The translations under genes were made by a program, and so were the position numbers. Positions 46,949 through 58,332 of a DNA stretch of 64,000 bases are shown piece after piece; the first letter of the stretch is position 1; each line of letters begins with the position of its first letter. Source of the DNA: Diadema setosum. Taxonomy: Eukaryota > Echinodermata > Echinoidea > Diadematoida > Diadematidae. The notes under the pieces are model-generated. The model was not told where the DNA came from. It searched no databases and was given only the letters and a program-made list of their open reading frames with translations. The DNA lies in contig CM067072.1 of assembly GCA_033980235.1 (NCBI GenBank), forward strand, positions 16,681,047 through 16,745,046. The letters run 5' to 3'.

Positions 46949-49900
46949 TCAGATATCCAAGAAGGTTGTGGATATGTTATCACTGAGTACTTTTCGTTTC
47001 GGGTAAAAGTACGTAAAGGCATTTCTAGCCTGTGAGTAGGTAGAGACACCATTGTCAACGACGCGAAAGCCGGAATTCATACCACCAGATGCCATTCTAG
47101 ATCGCAGCACCTGCAGATGTCTTTCGTGATGACATTCTGCATGCTTTTTGTTGATGCCTTTGCTGCTGAATTTGTCGGTAGCACCGAAGCAGTGGTAGGT
47201 CTTACCAAGGAGCTACTACGTAGCTCATTGGTCTTACTGCACAGTGCTACGATCCCATCTCCTTCCCATTCAACCTTGAACAAACCCGGGGTTCGCTTGT
47301 CGTATCGGGCGTTTTCGGGGTTATCATTTCGTGGAAACCAGTTACATTTATCCTTTGCATACTCTCTTCTCATCTCTGGTTTGATGACCTCATCGAAAGT
47401 TTCGGCAGATAGAGCGATAAGCCGAGTCTGTATCCATCTCGCATAGTTGGAAATCTGATGGATCAACATACTTTAAAAGAATATCGAAGTAAAACTCGAG
47501 CATGCGTAGTTTTGCCAACTGGTACACAGCGTGTCCAATATGAACAGGGAGGTCCATCTTGATTTTTGCTTTCGCCATATCAACCTCAAAACAATCTTCG
47601 GATATGGGGTTCAAAGCTCGGTAGAGAATGTTATTGATGTGTTTTTGTGCTTTGCTTTCATTACAGATTTTCACGTTCCGATGCCCTACTTTGTTCGTGA
47701 TTGTATTCCCATAGGAAGAATTACCAATAAGCTTCATGGTGTCGGCGATGATACTTTTGGCCGGATCAATATCACCAGCCCTTCAGGCATCGGACACGCT
47801 ATTTCCAAACTCTCTAAAACAAGCTTTCGATTGATATTCAATGAATTGGGTTATCTTAGTCACCACAAGTCCGTGATTAAGATACCACTTGAGCAATGGT
47901 GTGTACAGCAGTATGTAATCACCAAACATACCACCTATCAGACTCCGACGAGAGGTATTCATGATGTCGTGCTCTTCCGGGTAAGACTGCATCGTTTCAC
48001 CGATGTGTTCTCGTCGTATATTAACATTTTTTTAAAATGGGGCACATTTCCGAGAAGTAGGCTTTGAGGTGATCAGGTACGTGAATGTCGCATTGCATGA
48101 AACCAAACAGCTCGCCGCTGCGTATGGCGACTAGAAGAGTCTCCTGACTCAGTCCATGTCGGAACTTAGGGGGTGGGAATCTTTCTGTCAGGAACGCGCT
48201 CAGAGAGCCATCGTGTTTACGTAAATAATTTTGTATTCACACTCCCAGATGGAGATGTATTCATAACCTAGACTTTCAATGTATCGCCGTTTTTCTTCTG
48301 TTTTCTTTAACAAATCTTTCATTGATTTCCCCAGTTTCTGGTTATGTGTTTGACCCTTTGTCAGATGACAGGGATGACCGTGAAAATAACATCCATTAAA
48401 TTCGAAGACTTGTTTAGTTTCGGGGCAGAATCCATCTACTGGCAACTGAAGGGGACCTAGCTTTTTCTCTGTGTGGTTTCCGGCATGGCGTAAGTGAATG
48501 CCTCGGCGATGCGCTTGGTATTGCAACCACTCTTGGGCGATGAGGTATTTGAATTCTGGCTTAACATTGTTCTCCAGTCTTCGTCTAGAATATTGTCCCG
48601 TCGGCATATGTTGCATTATCGCCCAAAGATACGGGGCATTAGCATCGAAACCAACCACTTTTTGGCAGTGCTTACCACCCCACCACGAATCTGGGTTACA
48701 CCACGTTCGTGGTAACGATGGAAGATGGTGGATGGTCCTCCTACTAGATTATCTCTAAAAGTAGAGCAGAGGTCTTTGTCTTTGTCAGAAATAAGACTGA
48801 AATGGGCTTCTGGGCTACACTTCATAAGATATTTCATGGTAAGACCAGGAACCGAAATGCCATCTTTAAATAGGTCGATTGTCAGTCCTCGATAGAAGGC
48901 ACGCATTTTCTCGATCGTTTCGATAAAAGGTGTAACATCTAAATTATTGTACCATGTAAGGTAGTCCTTGAGGCACGACATGCTCTGCTCTTTCCAAACA
49001 GATTATTTTGGAAGGCCTCTATTGGTGGTAGCTGACCTTCTTCTAGTTTGTCGAGGGAATCAACCCAACCGTGAGGAAGGTAACCCTTACTCTCCTCACA
49101 GTCATAGGCTTTGAGAAATGCGGCGTACGAGAAGCCCGGAGCGAGAAAATTGGTAATATCAAGAAATTGGAGATTGCCAGTCTTAAGAGCCATGTGGTTA
49201 TGATTCCTTTTGATGACATAATTGACCGGGTCTTTTTGCAAGAGTGCGGGGTACAGAACTTCTTGATGGCATTGATATCATATCTACCGGAACTGAAGCC
49301 AACCACGGGTAGTTCAGACAAATAGTTTTCAAATTTCTCTTTCAGTTTGATGAGATGGATAGGCTTCTTGGATTTTTTTCTCGTCAGTTTCCCCCAGTCG
49401 ATCTGTTAGCGATGCAATTTTTTCATCCAACTTTTCCATGACATCAGCGTATGTTGTTTCAAGTAATTCTAAAGGACATTGGCTAACTTCCAAGAGATAC
49501 GTGACCATATCATCGATCAGTTTTTGTGGATCTCCGTCAGACACAAGACAAAAAGGCTCATTACACCCGGGGACGTTAGAATTTACACTAACACTCATGG
49601 GGATATGCCTGGAGGTGTATTGGAGTTTACCCGTCGGTATGTCTGGTTTGTTCTCCACTCTTTCAAGATAACATTTCATACCGAATGTCGCGAAGAAAGG
49701 GAAATACCTCCGACACTCCTCCACCACGACCCCTTCATCCGATAATTCTTCCCAAATATTAGGGGCATTATGAAATGTAGCCATGCCTTTCTGGAAAATG
49801 AAGGAGGTTCCCGAAGCCGTACAAGTGGTTTCGCAAAGATTTTCGCGTCTTCCAGAGCTTCAGACATTTACGGCACTGGAAATTTTGACAGTAGCGCTCA

Positions 49901-51210
49901 GTATCAACGATATAACTGAAGTGGTTGCCATAGAGATTAACAAACATGGTATTGTCATATTGTATTTAAATATTGTATTTGAATTCTCGTCACCATCCTC
50001 AAAGAGTGCCAACTCAGGGTGCATACACAGTAATATTAAGCTGAAATAAGTCTTCGATTTTACCCAGTTTACCTAGTCGGACCCCTTGAAAGTCACTGAC
50101 AGCCACACCAGGTTGGTACTTGTGAAACAATGAATTGGTCGGTATTTCTAAAGACTCAGGATCATTTCCTTTACTCGAGGCAATGCACCTGAATAAGCAT
50201 AAGCTGTCGTCGTAGGTATGGCAATTTTTCCTATTTCTACAGAGTGATACAACCGCTCGATTGTCTCTGATATATGTCGGTAGCTGTACACCTTTACCTA
50301 TAGGGTGATCTGTGAGTCGAGCATGGGCGTAAATCCCGGGGGGATAGGGGGGATATATCCCCCCCTGAAATGGAGGAGGGGGGGGGGATGGCCTGTACAA
50401 TCATCCCCCCCCCCCCCCTGAATTTTGAGGGGAAAAAATTGAGGAAGCAGAAATGTGATTGTATCAATTTTGGCATATTGCATGACGTTTGTACGCCGGC
50501 CTTCAGACAGGTAACAGAGCTGAACAGTATTCTATCTTGTAGGAAAATGTATAATTTTCTCAAGCGCTCGCTCGCGAAGAAAGTAACATCGACATAAACT
50601 GTAAGGTATGGCTCAGGCGTTGACAACGTCAAATAGTATAGGTCTACATGTAAACATGCTATGACGCGAGTAACTGGGGACCATCTGCAAAATATTATGT
50701 ACGAAAACATACAAACAAACAATAACAACAACATTATCGCCATAATTGAATCCCCTCCATTTCCTGAATCATTCCTGAGAAACGACAGTGACTGATGACT
50801 CAGCCAGGATACATCTATGGGCATACCAAGGGAAGATCAGGGACGTCGAATCTATGGGGGGCAAAGGGGCATTTGCCCCGCCCCAAAGGAAGTGTTTAGA
50901 CAGACAAATTATTTATCCCCCAAGCAATTCCCGAGATGAGGACAAATCTCGAACTTTCTTAATGGAAAATTGTCCAAATATCGCCAGAACTATATGCACC
51001 AGATCGTTGTATTGCAATCATGAACATGCAAAAGGTCCGCTATACAGGATAAGGGATAAACTTTGTACACTTGATTTGACATAGACGTATATTCCATAAT
51101 TTATCAAAGAGTGTGCAGCAGATCTTTCACTTAACAAAAGCAACCTAATTGTATAGAGGCGTCGATGGGGGAGGGGGGGGGGATGGTTCTCAATTAAAAG
51201 TGGGACAAAC

Positions 51211-52926
51211 AAAAGCGAAAACTATAGCTACAAACGGCAGTTTTTGGAGTGTAAAATTTTTAAATTTTTAAAGCTCGCTCGCTCCGCTCGCTCGCATTTA
51301 ACCGCTATGTCATTTTCCTGATGTTGCTGCCAATGATTGACAGCAGGTGCACCCCGTGCGTCCCCCTTAATTTCCAAAGCGAAAATATAGCTACAAACGA
51401 CAGTTTTTAGGACTGGAAAATGTCAAAATTTTCAAGCTCACTCGCTTCGCTCGCTAGCATTTAATCAGTATGCCATTCTCCTGATGTTGCTGCCAGTAAT
51501 TGCCGGCAGTAGCGCCCGGTGTGCCTCCTTAATTTCCAAAGCGAAAACATACAGCCACAAACGGCAGTCTTTGGACTGTAAAATGTCAAAATGTTCAAGC
51601 TCGCTCGCTCCGCTCGCTCGCATTTAACCGCTATGCCATTCTCCTGATGTTGCTGCCAGTAATTGCCGGCAGTTGCACTCGGTGTGCCCCCTAAATTTCC
51701 AAAGCGAAAAATATAGCTACAAACGGCAGTTTTTAGACTGTAAAATGTCAAAATTTTCAAGCTCGCTCGCTCCGCTCGCTCGCATTTAATCGCTATGCCA
51801 TTCTCCTGATGTTGCTGCCAGTGATTGTGAGCAGGTGCGCCCCCCTCAATTTCCAAAGCGAAAAATATAGCTACAAACGGCAGTTTGGGGACTGTAAAAT
51901 GTCAAATTTTTGAAGCTCGCTCGCTTCGCTCGCTCGCATTTAATTATTATTCCATTCTCCTGATGTTGCTGCCAGTAATTGCAAGCAGTTTTCGCCCAGT
52001 GCGCCCCCTTAATTTCCAAAGTGAAAAATATAGCTACAAACGGCAGTTTTTGGACTGTCAAATGTAAAAATTTTGAAGCTCGCTCGCATTTAATCATTAT
52101 GCCATTCTCCTGATGTTGCTGCCAGTAATGGCCAACAGTTTTTGCCCGGTGCACCCCCTTAATTTCCAAAGTGAAAAATATAGCTACAAACGGCAGTTTT
52201 TGGACTGTCAAATGTCAAAATTTTGAAGCTCGCTCGCTTCGCTCGCTCGCATTTAATCATTATGCCATTCTCCTGATGTTGCTGCCAGTAATTTCCAACA
52301 GTTTTTGCCCGGTGCGCCCCCTTAATTTCCAAAGCGAAAAAATACAGCCACAAACGACAGTTTGGGGGACTGGAAAATGTCAAAATTTTCAAGCTCATTC
52401 GCTTCACTCGCTCGCATTTAATCATTATGCCATTCTCCTGATGTTGCTGCCAGTAATTGCCAGCAGTTTTCGCCCGGTGCGCCCCCCCCCCCCCTTAATT
52501 TCCAAAGCGAAAAAATACTAGTACAGCCACAAAGGACATGTGGGACTGTAAAATATCAAAATTTTCAAGCTCACTCGCTTCGCTCACTCGCATTTAATCG
52601 TTATGCCATTCTGATGTTGCTGCCCGATTGCCCGCAGTTGCTCCCGGTGTGCCCCCATAATTTCCAAAGCGAAAAAATACAGCCATAAACGGCAGTCTTT
52701 GGACTGTAAAATGTCAAAATTTTCAAGCTCGCTCGCATTTAACTGCTATGCCATTCTCCTGATGTTGCTGCCAGTAATTGCCAGCAGTTGCGCCTGATGC
52801 GGCCCCCCTTGATTTCCAAAGCGAAAAAGTATAGCTACAAACGGCAGTTTGGGGACTGTAAAATGTCAAATTTTTGAAGCTCGCTCGCTTCGCTCGCTCG
52901 CATTTAATTATTATTCCATTCTCCTG
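51211..52926. repeat. Tandem array, left block (about 10-11 units of ~160 bp)
   Basis: Each unit contains AATTTCCAAAGCGAAAAATA, TAGCTACAAACGGCAG, ACTGTAAAATGTCAAAATTT, the block CTCGCTCGCTTCGCTCGCTC, and CATTCTCCTGATGTTGCTGC. TTTCCAAAG landmarks occur about every 155-165 bases (51369, 51533, 51690, 51849, 52012, 52164, 52326, 52500, 52661, 52814). Long open frames here on both strands are repeat artefacts. Confidence 0.9.
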
Positions 52927-54061
52927 CAGGCGCGGTGGAGCACCCCAATTATCTCGCAGAAATCCATCGGCAGCCGAGCCTCATTTGCATAAAGTAAACA
53001 ACATGTACTCGCGTAGTTGAGAAAAAGTAAACAACTTCTCAAACTAATAACAATTTAAGGAAACCTATTTTCGGATTAAAATTGAGTTAGTTTGAATTTG
53101 AAAACATGTCCGAATATGCACATATAACATATTAAAGGATTTGACAATGATAAAATGTGAAATTTTAGCGAAAACCTGGCGAGCAAAATTACCAAAAATA
53201 TGCCTCGAAAATCATCCTAAAATTCACGAAGTGTGATTGTGGAACCAAAGCGCCATTCAAACAAAGTACACCGAAATTTATTTATCTGCTTGCATTTTAA
53301 ATGTCATACCGTAATATTCCCGGCCATGGTTGTGTCGGAAAAAAACAGAAGGTGATGTCAAAAATGACACGAACGCAAAGCGTACAGGTCGGTCCCATGT
53401 ATATATAATCGCGTGACTGTAGCGTTGCATGTCACAGCACACAACGCTTTGCTGCATGCAGCGTGCGCGGCAGCAGCTCAGCAGTCACCGCCGTGCGACA
53501 CTCGGCAAAATTGACTGCGTCACATGCAAACCAACAATGAGCACGAAATCCTGAATCTCACGTACCACGCATGCCCAATATTACGGGAAAAGAAATGACG
53601 TCATTTTCAATTGTTTCGCTTGCTACAATTTTCTATTCCAAACCCTGTAGAAACATGTTGATTTCTCAAAAAGTACAGGTGGAACCAAGCGAAAACTTTC
53701 ACCATAATGGATTGAGGCCTGATAAACTTATGTTGTCAATTTCGGACACATTGGAGCCCGGCCATAGTCCAGTCGGAAAAAAACAGAGAGCATGTTTTGC
53801 GAGAGGTGATTTTCAAAACGCTTTAATATCTCAAGTTCTAGTGCAGCAAATTTCATAATTTTTTCATCAAAAGGAAGGTTTTTAAAAACTTAGATAGTGT
53901 GGGAAGTTTGAGTTTACTAGCGGCACGCATAGCGGCACAAGGAGAAGGTAAAGATTTGACTTTTTCATGCACACAGTTTCGGGCAGCCGTGGATGCCCGT
54001 TGGAAATTCAAATAGAACGGGGCGATAATGAGATGCAAATTGGGGTGCTCCACCGCGCCTG
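52927..54061. mobile_element. 1.1 kb TIR element nested in the tandem array (4-bp TSD)
   Basis: The termini are 24-bp perfect inverted repeats beginning CAGGCGCGGTGGAGCACCCC. CCTG is duplicated at 52923-52926 and 54062-54065, within the array motif TTCTCCTGATGTTG, so the empty site is known from every other unit. No transposase is visible; one 95-codon frame (53571-53858) has no domain. The superfamily is unclear: 4-bp TSD and CA-start ends are compatible with several DDE groups. Confidence 0.88.
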
Positions 54062-55235
54062 CCTGATGTTGCTGCCAGTAATTGCAAGCAGTTTTCGCCC
54101 GGTGCGCCCCCCTCAATTTCCAAAGCGAAATTTATAGCTAAAAACGGCAGTTTTTAGACTGTAAAATGTCAAATTTTTGAAGCTCACTCGCTTCGCTCGC
54201 TCGCATTTAATTATTATTCCATTCTCCTGATGTTGCTGCCAGTAATTGCAAGCAGTTTTCGCCCGGTGCGCCCCCTTAATTTCCAAAGTGAAAAATATAG
54301 CTACAGTTTTTGGACTGTCAAATGTAAAAATTTTGAAGCTCGCTCGCTTCGCTCGCTCGCATTTAATCATTATGCCATTCTCCTGATGTTGCTGCCAGTA
54401 ATTGCCAACAGTTTTTGCCCGGTGCACCCCCTTAATTTCCAAAGTGAAAAATATAGCTACAAACGGCAGTTTTTGGACTGTCAAATGTCAAAATTTTGAA
54501 GCTCGCTCGCTTCGCTCGCTCGCATTTAATCATTATGCCATTCTCCTGATGTTGCTGCCAGTAATTTCCAACAGTTTTTACCCGATGCGCCCCCTTAATT
54601 TCCAAAGCGAAAAAATACATCCACAAACGACAGTTTTTGGGACTGGAAAATGTCAAAATTTTCAAGCTCATTCGCTTCACTCGCTCGCATTTAATCATTA
54701 TGCCATTCTCCTGATGTTGCTGCCTAGTACAGCCACAAAGGACATGTGGGACTGTAAAATATCAAAATTTTCAAGCTCACTCGCTTCGCTCACTCGCATT
54801 TAATCGTTATGCCATTCTGATGTTGCTGCCCGATTGCCGGCAGTTGCTCCCGGTGTGCCCCCATAATTTCCAAAGCGAAAAAATACAGCCACAAACGGCA
54901 GTCTTTGGACTGTAAAATGTCAAAATTTTCAAGCTCGCTCGCATTTAACTGCTATGCCATTCTCCTGATGTTGCTGCCAGTAATTGCCAGCAGTTGCGCC
55001 TGATGCGGCCCCCCTTGATTTCCAAAGCGAAAAAGTATAGCTACAAACGGCAGTTTTTAGACTGTAAAATGTTAAAATTTTCATGCTCGCTCGCTCCGCT
55101 CGCTCGTCTCCTGATGTTGCTGCCAGTGATTGACAGCAGTTGCGCCTGGTGTGCCCCCCTTAATTTCCAAAGCGAAGAATATAGCTACAAACTGCAGTTT
55201 TTGGACTGAAAAATGTCAAAATTTTCAACGCAAAG
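54062..55235. repeat. Tandem array, right block (about 7 units of ~160 bp)
   Basis: Same unit as the left block; TTTCCAAAG landmarks at 54117, 54281, 54436, 54600, 54867, 55019 and 55164. Variant units, such as the one with GGACATGTGGGACTGTAAAA and CACTCGCTTCGCTCACTCG, appear in the same order as in the left block, showing a block duplication of about 1 kb. Confidence 0.9.
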
Positions 55236-55941
55236 AGATTTCACCGTAGGAGGGGGAAACCCCCCTACCATACCCTCCCCCTCGCTTGATTCGTTCCCTC
55301 ACATAACCGCTCCTCCTAAGATCAAATCCTGTCTACGCCGATGATAGGCCCCATTATTTAGTAGGCCTTCACAGTGATGTCGCACAGCAAGAGCTGAAAT
55401 ACCTCGATTTTGTCATTCAATAATATATTGTGAATATTTCATTTTCTTATTTTTTTTAAAGAAAAGAAAACAAAATTTTCACCACAAGTGAGCACCAGAT
55501 CGCTGAATTTCAGGTCTGAAAATGCAAAATCTTCCTCGTGTGGGAGAGGGATACCCCCCCCCCCCCCATACACACCCTTCCCCCGTTCGGTCGTTCCGCT
55601 CCCTCTCACAGATATTTCAAAAAAAAATCATACTTTTAAGGTCTGATTTTCCGCCGAAAGTCGTCTGACAAGCAAAAAAAAAAGCAACAAGAACAAAAAG
55701 TCTGACAAGCAAAAAAAAAAGCAACAAGAACAAAAAGTCTTTATGTTATTGCTGCCACTTTTCTCCCACTTTATATTTCATGCAAAAGAGTGTGGGGGGG
55801 GGGAGGGGGACACAAAGCTTCTCCCCCCCCCCCCCCCCCCCCAAAAAAAAAGGCTTCGCCGGTCCGGTTATGGGCTTGTAATCGTGGTGATGGTGACCAT
55901 CCCCCCCCCCCCCCACTCCTCAGTATGGATTTACGCCGTTG
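55236..55941. other. Right flank of the array-bearing transposon
   Basis: Poly-C, poly-G and poly-A runs with a perfect 36-base-period duplication near 55665-55739 (unit containing GTCTGACAAGC and GCAACAAGAAC). No gene. Confidence 0.6.
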
Positions 55942-56800
55942 GAGTCGAGACACATAGAAAGTTACGTTCGTAATATGCTGAACCACCCATTTTGTGTCTG
56001 GGCGAAGAGAACGAGCATATTCCAGGGAGTCTTGCCATACCAAAACATCCTGAAACTCCTGCAAATAAACTCTGTCCCTTACCAGGAATGGTGCTGGAAA
56101 CAATTTGGTATTTCTGTTGCTCATGGCATAATAATAACGGCACTCATTCGTTTCATTGTTTAAAAGAACAAACCCATAAGATGCATAAGATATCTTAAAG
56201 GCTGTGGAATGTTGCTTGAACACCAAGTCCATCTTCTCTTTCAATACATCGTCATTCAGTATTGGCAGATGGAAGTTGTACCAGCAATACACCCTATTCT
56301 GCGTGGATTGACGGTCTTGAGTGTCGTACCAATGGTCTCTGTACATCTGTCCTAGGCACCCGTCCGGATCAACGTGAGGCGGTAGTTCTAGCGGTGCCAC
56401 GACACTCGGACGTTTTCTCTCTGAACAATAAGGAGATAAAAGAAAAATAGGCCTATATAATTTGTATAATTTCACTCAGAAAGAAATAAACGTCTTATAT
56501 TGTGTAACATGGTTTAACAGCCAGTATGAAATCACTTTGTACTATTTTCAACCTTCCCCCGTGATTACAAGATGTGGTTCTTTACACTGAAGGAATAAAA
56601 CAATACATAAAATCATGATTTTTTTCTGTTGGTATACGCAAAACATGTTTTTAAGTTACACCTAAATTCAATAAACTCTAAAGTACACCTGAACATAAAC
56701 AACAGATATTTTTCTTTCTTGTTTCAAACCATCTTTTACATTATAGACAAACAGTGAGTTACGCCATTATGCACTTACGCTTTCTAGCCTGGAACATTTG

Positions 56801-56802
<2 letters not shown>

Positions 56803-56841
<39 letters not shown>
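56803..56841. repeat. (AT)n microsatellite
   Basis: About 19 AT units directly before the tRNA-like sequence; a second (AT)n run of about 30 units lies at 57118-57180. Confidence 0.9.
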
Positions 56842-56844
<3 letters not shown>

Positions 56845-56867
56845 AAAACTTTGAACAAAGAAAATGG

Positions 56868-56938
56868 GTTTTTATCGGGATTCGAACCCGAGACCTCCTG
56901 ATTACTAGACCGGTGCTCTACCACCGAGCTATTGAAAG
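56868..56938 (-). tRNA. tRNA-Thr(AGT)-like sequence, probable pseudogene or SINE head
   Basis: On the minus strand there are an A box TAGCTCGGTGG and a perfect B box GGTTCGAATCC. The D arm (GCTC/GAGC) and T arm (TCGGG/CCCGA with loop TTCGAAT) pair fully. The anticodon loop CTAGTAA gives AGT. The anticodon stem has two mismatches and the acceptor stem pairs poorly, so it is unlikely to be a working tRNA. It sits inside the Polinton between (AT)n repeats. Confidence 0.45.
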
Positions 56939-57013
56939 CCCTAGACAGGTGTTCGTCCCAACCCTTAACTCTCTTTGCTCGTGTGGTCAGAAGCTATAGT
57001 GTGTGTATGTGTG

Positions 57014-57058
<45 letters not shown>
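57014..57058. repeat. (CA)n microsatellite
   Basis: More than 20 CA units inside the Polinton right flank. Confidence 0.9.
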
Positions 57059-57060
<2 letters not shown>

Positions 57061-57130
57061 TTAACCTGACATAGACCCAAAGGATGTAAATCAACTTTGG
57101 AATAAATGCTTCTTTGTTTATATATGTATA

Positions 57131-57181
<51 letters not shown>

Positions 57182-57465
57182 TATGTATATTACAACTAAT
57201 TGATAAATCACCCGACATTGACGTGCAACGCACTGAATTGATTTGTTTTAGTATAACAGCCACGAGAAATCACGGGAATGCATCAATTTAAAAAAAAAAA
57301 TACATGACAAATTTACAGAGCATCCTAATGAAAAGGTCGGTATAGTTCTTGAGTATACAACCTGATGAATGTTATTTTTCAACAAACAGTGGTGTGACCA
57401 TATGGTTTATCGCATTGGTGTCCTTGACATTCATTTTCCCCTATGCATGAATAACTTATTATAGA

Positions 57466-58001
57466 CCTGTAACTATAGTAATGAACGACACATTTCTTTT
57501 ACCTATACATGACCAATACCCCACTAATATCATGTCAACTCGTACACAGTCTACGAGACCTATAATCATATAAAGAACGCAACCTTGTCCTCGTACAACA
57601 GACTTGAAATGAATGAATCTGCCTTCTGCAGATGATTCGGATCTGTCAGTCTATTGAAAGAGCAATCACGTGTACAAAAAGAGTTGTTTACATTAACCAT
57701 GTATACCACATCGTCTTGGGAATCTCTGCAAACAAGAGAAGTAGAAAACCCCATAAGGATCAACCAGTAGTCATAGTAATTACCAGAACAATCGAAGCGA
57801 AACAAAGATAACACTCATAAAAAATCATATTTCCTCACATATCATTCAGTATAAAACACCCATTGCGCAATCTGTCACATATTTACATTGTACCCTTATC
57901 TATCGTTCTCGATGACACACTATTACGTACTACCGATCCTCCCATCGATCGGGAGGGTAAGGAGGATTTTGGGGGTCGAACAGGTACATGTTCCTACTAC
58001 T
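57466..58001 (-). repeat. Polinton right TIR
   Basis: Inverted partner of 41985-42519; ends CCTACTACT, followed by the ATGGTA duplication. Confidence 0.93.
57566..57814 (-). other. TIR-encoded frame, right copy
   Basis: Inverted copy of the 42182-42421 frame, open over the same length with a few conservative changes (for example His to Tyr and Thr to Ser). Confidence 0.3.
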
Positions 58002-58265
58002 ATGGTACAAGGGGTGATAGACGTCCATTATGGGATATATTTGGTTTTTAGAGAGGTGCACATTGTGTGCATGTAACTTGTATGGGCGTTACCTGTCAAT
58101 AGCGTCATAACTCCCCCCCCCCCCTACTGCATTCACGCTACATTAATTTTCTGTATGGAGTGCAGTTGCTTTTCATGCCTGAGTGCTTGATATTACCTGG
58201 TTCGTTCAAGAGATTGAGCACCTGGCGGAACAGCGAATGTCTAATATGTCTTTTTTATGTTTTAT

Positions 58266-58320
<55 letters not shown>
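58266..58320. repeat. (TG)n microsatellite before exon F
   Basis: About 27 TG units ending 12 bases before the exon F acceptor. Such tracts near acceptors can affect exon inclusion. Confidence 0.9.
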
Positions 58321-58323
<3 letters not shown>

Positions 58324-58332
58324 AATTTTCAG

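Larger units (their letters stand above)
50322..55941. mobile_element. TIR transposon (8-bp TSD, hAT-like) inside the polymerase gene
   Basis: GAGTCGAG is duplicated at 50314-50321 and 55942-55949. The ends are inverted: CATGGGCGTAAATCC on the left, CAACGGCGTAAATCC as the complement of the right. Each end is followed by G/C homopolymer-rich DNA. An 8-bp TSD fits hAT superfamily elements. No transposase is visible; about 4 kb of the 5.6 kb is a tandem array. The polymerase reading frame continues in phase from one side to the other once the insert and one TSD copy are disregarded, so this is an insertion and not an intron. Confidence 0.82.
46949..56420 (-). pseudogene. polB: Polinton protein-primed type B DNA polymerase, broken
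   Basis: Reading leftwards. An acceptor-like border at 56420 is followed by an N-terminal segment (DGCLGQMYRDHWYD to TKWVVQHITNVTFYV, about 56380-55945). A 5.6 kb insertion comes next, then the segment from GVQLPTYIRDNRAVVSL with CLFRCIA (50310-50040). The exonuclease region follows with ATFGMKCYL at about 49690 (usual D-x-E lost), GFSSGRYDIN at about 49280 and FLDITNFLAPGFSY at about 49165. Then palm motif A (FDANAPYLWA, about 48650), FEFNGCYFHGHPCH (about 48400), motif B (KLIGNSSYG, about 47735) and motif C (MDTDSAY, about 47430), with the C-terminus near 46949. At least ten frame changes or stops separate these. The three polymerase motifs keep their key residues, but the gene cannot yield a full product. 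It replicated the element by protein priming in its active relatives. Confidence 0.88.
41985..58001. mobile_element. Maverick/Polinton DNA transposon (degenerate)
   Basis: The element is 16,017 bp and lies in receptor intron E-F. ATGGTA occurs exactly at 41979-41984 and 58002-58007, the 6-bp TSD typical of Polintons. TIRs of about 535 bp begin AGTAGTA. It carries a broken protein-primed type B DNA polymerase on the minus strand. I see no integrase, packaging ATPase, cysteine protease or capsid genes. About 5.6 kb of its length is a later insertion (50322-55941), so the original copy was about 10.4 kb and already short for the family. Without the element, intron E-F would be only about 870 bp. 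Confidence 0.93.

Noticed and set aside
46751..47035. Plus-strand 94-codon frame at the end of the polymerase
   Set aside because: It overlaps the minus-strand polymerase C-terminus, which explains the sequence better.
47531..48067. Plus-strand 178-codon frame
   Set aside because: It is the antisense shadow of the polymerase region around motif B.
51461..52521. Repeated open frames across the tandem array, resembling a repeat protein
   Set aside because: The frames follow the 160-bp DNA period on both strands, lack starts or domains, and vary freely; they are artefacts of the array.
51211..55235. CRISPR-like regular repeats
   Set aside because: Units are ~160 bp with no short repeat/unique spacer structure, and the context is eukaryotic.
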